From contig DEAE01000005.1 in assembly GCA_002347025.1 (NCBI GenBank), forward strand, positions 1-64,000: a DNA stretch of 64,000 nt. The letters are read 5' to 3'. Positions within the stretch are counted from its first letter, which is position 1. Each line of letters opens with the position of its first letter. Under the pieces are notes generated by a model, which saw only the letters and a list, made by a program, of their open reading frames with translations, did no database searches and was not told where the DNA came from. Of the stretch, positions 61,616-64,000 are shown in pieces. The stretch is from Acidobacteria bacterium UBA2990. Lineage in GTDB: Bacteria; Acidobacteriota; Vicinamibacteria; Vicinamibacterales; UBA8438. A program made the position numbers and the translations under genes.

Positions 61616-62758
61616 ATGTCAAACAAGCCGGAGCACCACCCGGAGACCTTAACTGCCCAGGCGCTAGGCTGGGTTGACCCTACGACTCGCTCGATCGTGC
61701 CTCCGATATATCCGTCTGCTTCTTATGAGCGGGCTCCAGACGGCACTTATCCCGGTGGCCACAGTTACACCAGAGATCAGAATCCAACGTATGACCAGGT
61801 TGAGTTGCTATTGAGTCGTCTGGAGGGTGGGGAGGCAGCGCTGCTTTTTAGCTCAGGGATGGCAGCAACGACCACGGTCTTTGAAACACTTGACCACGGG
61901 GACCATGTGATCGCGCCTGAAGATATGTACTGGACGACACAACGTTGGTTGGAAGAGTTGGCTAGGCGTGGCCGGATATCACTTGAACTGGTGCCCAATG
62001 GGAATATGGAGGCGCTTGAGGGCTTGCTTAGACCCGGTCGAACGAAAATTGTCTGGGTCGAGACTCCTGCGAATCCAACTTGTTCAGTTACCAGTATTTC
62101 GGAAACGGCCTCGGCTGCTCACCGGGCCGGAGCCAGACTGGTGGTTGACAGCACGCTGTCTACGCCAGTGTTGTGTCGACCGATTGAACATGGAGCCGAT
62201 CTAGTGGTTCACTCGGCTACTAAGCAGCTTAATGGACACGCGGATGTATTGGCCGGTGCCTTGATTACGGCTCGTAGGGACAAGATGTGGGAGCGGCTTA
62301 CCCACGATCGTGGGTATCGAGGTGCTGTGCTGGGACCATTTGAGGCGTGGTTGCTGATGCGGGGCATACGCACTTTGTTTCTCAGAGTGCACCGCTCAGC
62401 TGAGACGGCCATGAAGGTTGCGGAATGGCTGAATGCCAACTCTGAAGTGAGAGAAGTGTTTTACCCAGGGCTTCGGTCGCACCCTGGGCATGCTATTGCC
62501 GCGAGCCAGATGTCCCATGGATTCGGAATGCTGGTGTCCTTTCGGTTGTGGGGAGGAGCACCGGCCGCCCGTAGGGTTGCTGGTTCGCTTCGTATATTCA
62601 AGAATGCGACATCGCTTGGAGGGGTTGAGAGCCTGGTTGAACACCGAGCTCCGGTTGAAGGGCCGACTACCCGCGTGCCCGCTGATTTGCTTCGATTGTC
62701 GGTCGGTATCGAGTCGGTCGATGATCTGCTGGCGGATCTTGACCAGGCGATAAGCTGA
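61616..62758 (+). CDS. Cys/Met-metabolism PLP-dependent enzyme (cystathionine gamma-synthase family)
   Basis: The 380-residue protein has SYTRDQNPTYDQVE, LLFSSGMAATTTV, VETPANPTCSV, VVDSTLSTPVLCRP, the PLP lysine in VVHSATKQLNGHAD (Lys203) and SLGGVESLVEHRAPVEG. It belongs to the trans-sulfuration family; whether it makes cystathionine, homocysteine or breaks methionine cannot be decided. AAGAAG lies before the ATG. The gene continues the run MATE-PLP-GNAT with short gaps, so a small operon is likely. Confidence 0.88.
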   Translation: MSNKPEHHPETLTAQALGWVDPTTRSIVPPIYPSASYERAPDGTYPGGHSYTRDQNPTYDQVELLLSRLEGGEAALLFSSGMAATTTVFETLDHGDHVIAPEDMYWTTQRWLEELARRGRISLELVPNGNMEALEGLLRPGRTKIVWVETPANPTCSVTSISETASAAHRAGARLVVDSTLSTPVLCRPIEHGADLVVHSATKQLNGHADVLAGALITARRDKMWERLTHDRGYRGAVLGPFEAWLLMRGIRTLFLRVHRSAETAMKVAEWLNANSEVREVFYPGLRSHPGHAIAASQMSHGFGMLVSFRLWGGAPAARRVAGSLRIFKNATSLGGVESLVEHRAPVEGPTTRVPADLLRLSVGIESVDDLLADLDQAIS

Positions 62759-62776
62759 GGAGAGTTACGACAGAGT

Positions 62777-63286
62777 ATGGGCGTTCTAGACCTGCGAATT
62801 AGGTCAGTGACAGAGCAGGATGTTGCTTTGGTGTTGGATTTAATCAAGGAGTTAGCCCGATACGAGTTGATGGCAGATCAGGTGACGGCGACAGAGGAAG
62901 AGGTTTACGCTGCACTCTTCGGGCCAACCCCGTCCGTCGAGGTGGCGCTTGCGCTGCTTGGTGAGACACCGGTTGGGTTTGCCCTGTTCTTTCGCAATTT
63001 TTCGACCTTTCTGGGAAAGCCTGGGATATATCTCGAAGACCTATTTGTGCGCCCTGAATTCCGCGGGCGTGGTTTTGGCCGACGACTATTGGCCCATTTA
63101 GCCCGTCTTGCTCGTGACCGGGGCTGTGGTCGAGTCGAGTGGTCTGTACTCAATTGGAACGAATTAGCTATTCGAGCATATCGGCGGGTGGGTGCGGTTC
63201 CGCAAAATGACTGGACAGTCTATCGGCTCACTGGGGATGCATTGAGTCGGTTGGCCGGCGAGGCTGAACCCAATGAATCGAGCTGA
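62777..63286 (+). CDS. GNAT acetyltransferase, SSAT-like
   Basis: The 169-residue protein has the GNAT acetyl-CoA loop FRGRGFGRRLL (RGxGxG), GIYLEDLFVRPE before it and CGRVEWSVLNWNELAIRAY after it. The ED-LFV and W-NWN segments are close to spermidine/spermine N-acetyltransferases and thialysine acetyltransferases. It acetylates an amine, perhaps a polyamine. It follows the PLP enzyme by 18 bases. Confidence 0.87.
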   Translation: MGVLDLRIRSVTEQDVALVLDLIKELARYELMADQVTATEEEVYAALFGPTPSVEVALALLGETPVGFALFFRNFSTFLGKPGIYLEDLFVRPEFRGRGFGRRLLAHLARLARDRGCGRVEWSVLNWNELAIRAYRRVGAVPQNDWTVYRLTGDALSRLAGEAEPNESS

Positions 63287-63365
63287 ATGCCTGTTGGGGA
63301 ACCTGCGGGTGGGTGGCTTGGCTGAATGTTTCTGAATTATACGAGCCCACACCGGATAGCTGGGG

Positions 63366-64000
63366 TCATCCAGCGGCTTCGTCGCCTGTTTGGGCGATGA
63401 TGTTTCGCGCCTCATCCCTGAGCCGTACGACTTCGCTCCAGGTGTTTTCATCAGGGTGCAAGGGTTCGGCAATGGCTACAGTTATGCGGCCTGGACTGAG
63501 TAGCAGCGTGCCGGCGGGAAAGATTCGACGGGTGCCGCCGAGTGTGATGGGGACGACCGGACACCCCGATAGGGCTGCTGCTCTAAATGCGCCAAGACGG
63601 AACGGTAGTAATCCTGGAGCTCGGACGAAAGTTCCTTCCGGAAACACGAACATAGATTCGCCACTGGCCAGCGCTGTACTTACTTCGTCAGCTCCTTCCA
63701 TCTGTTCGGACAAGTTGGCTTTCTTGATGCTGACGTAGCCTGCACTAGGGACAACTGTTCCAAGTACAGGATAGTTGATCAGGCGGCCTTTGGCGGCAAA
63801 TCTGAGATTTAAAGGAAGGGTAGCCAGTATAGCGACGACGTCCAGATAGCTACCATGATTGGCGATGAATATCGCCGGCCCGAGGTTCTGAATGTGTTCG
63901 ACGCCGGTAACTTTAACTGGACAGCCTGATAGAGCCAGAATGAGTCGTGAGAACCGATTTAACAAGTGCCTGACAGTTCTTGGGTGGCGGCTGATTCTGG
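63366..64000 (-). CDS. PlsC-family acyltransferase, cut by the window edge
   Basis: The visible part has IANHGSYLDVVAIL (HX4D), VFPEGTFVRAPGLL and PVVPITLGGTRRIFPAG, the PlsC acyltransferase core. The reading frame stays open from 63963-63965 (a TTG) to the last base, where the upstream codons encode Arg/His/Ser-rich text, so the true N-terminus probably lies beyond the window. It would acylate a lysophospholipid or similar acceptor. Confidence 0.85.
   Translation of the reverse strand, partial: RISRHPRTVRHLLNRFSRLILALSGCPVKVTGVEHIQNLGPAIFIANHGSYLDVVAILATLPLNLRFAAKGRLINYPVLGTVVPSAGYVSIKKANLSEQMEGADEVSTALASGESMFVFPEGTFVRAPGLLPFRLGAFRAAALSGCPVVPITLGGTRRIFPAGTLLLSPGRITVAIAEPLHPDENTWSEVVRLRDEARNIIAQTGDEAAG

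Noticed and set aside
1..64000. tRNA, rRNA, CRISPR array, IS element or prophage
   Set aside because: No cloverleaf-like segment with a T-loop, no regularly spaced repeats, and no transposase, integrase or phage protein was seen in reading the intergenic regions and frames.

Overview
The window is a chromosomal segment of about 64 kb. It is densely coded, has no rRNA, tRNA, CRISPR, IS element or phage gene that I could see, and looks like a moderately GC-rich Gram-negative bacterium. My best guess is an Acidobacteriota genome, possibly of the Vicinamibacteria type. The support is a secreted protein that begins its mature part with TPWGDPNLQG (a family common in that phylum), a tricorn protease beside an oligopeptidase B, a large two-module FtsX permease, paired AlkP-superfamily phosphohydrolases and several exported PQQ-like beta-propellers. 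The assignment is by gene content only.

Left part (1-11.6 kb). A minus-strand cluster holds a sulfotransferase-fold protein, two AlkP-superfamily phosphodiesterases, a small helical protein and an Oxa1/EMC3-like membrane protein. It lies back to back with cysQ and a DUF4202 gene, which suggests PAPS/PAP chemistry. Single genes follow: nucleoside hydrolase, BASS-type transporter, DUF6526, pterin carbinolamine dehydratase and a MOSC protein.

11.6-28.7 kb. A LuxE/PaaK-like ligase and a LuxC/ALDH-like reductase look like a two-protein acid-to-aldehyde system. Next come an ABC exporter pair, tricorn protease with oligopeptidase B, secreted quinoprotein-like propellers and an orphan FetB-type permease.

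28.8-33.7 kb. Small genes here include a DUF411 (CopG-type copper protein) gene. It is readable only if an in-frame UGA is decoded as selenocysteine: the UGA sits exactly at the first Cys of the CGCC copper motif, and a hairpin resembling a bacterial SECIS element follows at once. This is one of the two strongest discoveries in the window.

33.9-46.1 kb. The other is a nine-gene minus-strand operon, overlapped or nearly so throughout. In transcription order it encodes a stand-alone GcvH-like lipoyl protein, a COG0523-type GTPase, a 104-residue Cys protein, an eight-Cys iron-sulfur protein, a radical SAM enzyme, a DUF116-polyprenyl synthase fusion, a prenyltransferase-beta-like protein, a class II terpene cyclase-like protein with a DGDD motif, and a NifS-type cysteine desulfurase. 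A TRAP-TAXI transporter lies upstream on the same strand. Together the genes suggest an uncharacterised isoprenoid pathway in which iron-sulfur, radical and lipoyl chemistry modify a cyclised prenyl product.

46.3-53.4 kb. A second, looser minus-strand metabolic group encodes a PaaK-like CoA ligase, a hotdog thioesterase, a halogenase-like flavoprotein, a HemW-like radical SAM protein, a PQQ-like propeller and an iron-type alcohol dehydrogenase. The right end has an ExeA-like ATPase, the topoisomerase IV pair parC-parE, a CoA-type Nudix hydrolase, a MATE exporter, a Cys/Met-metabolism PLP enzyme, a GNAT acetyltransferase and a PlsC-like acyltransferase that runs off the edge.
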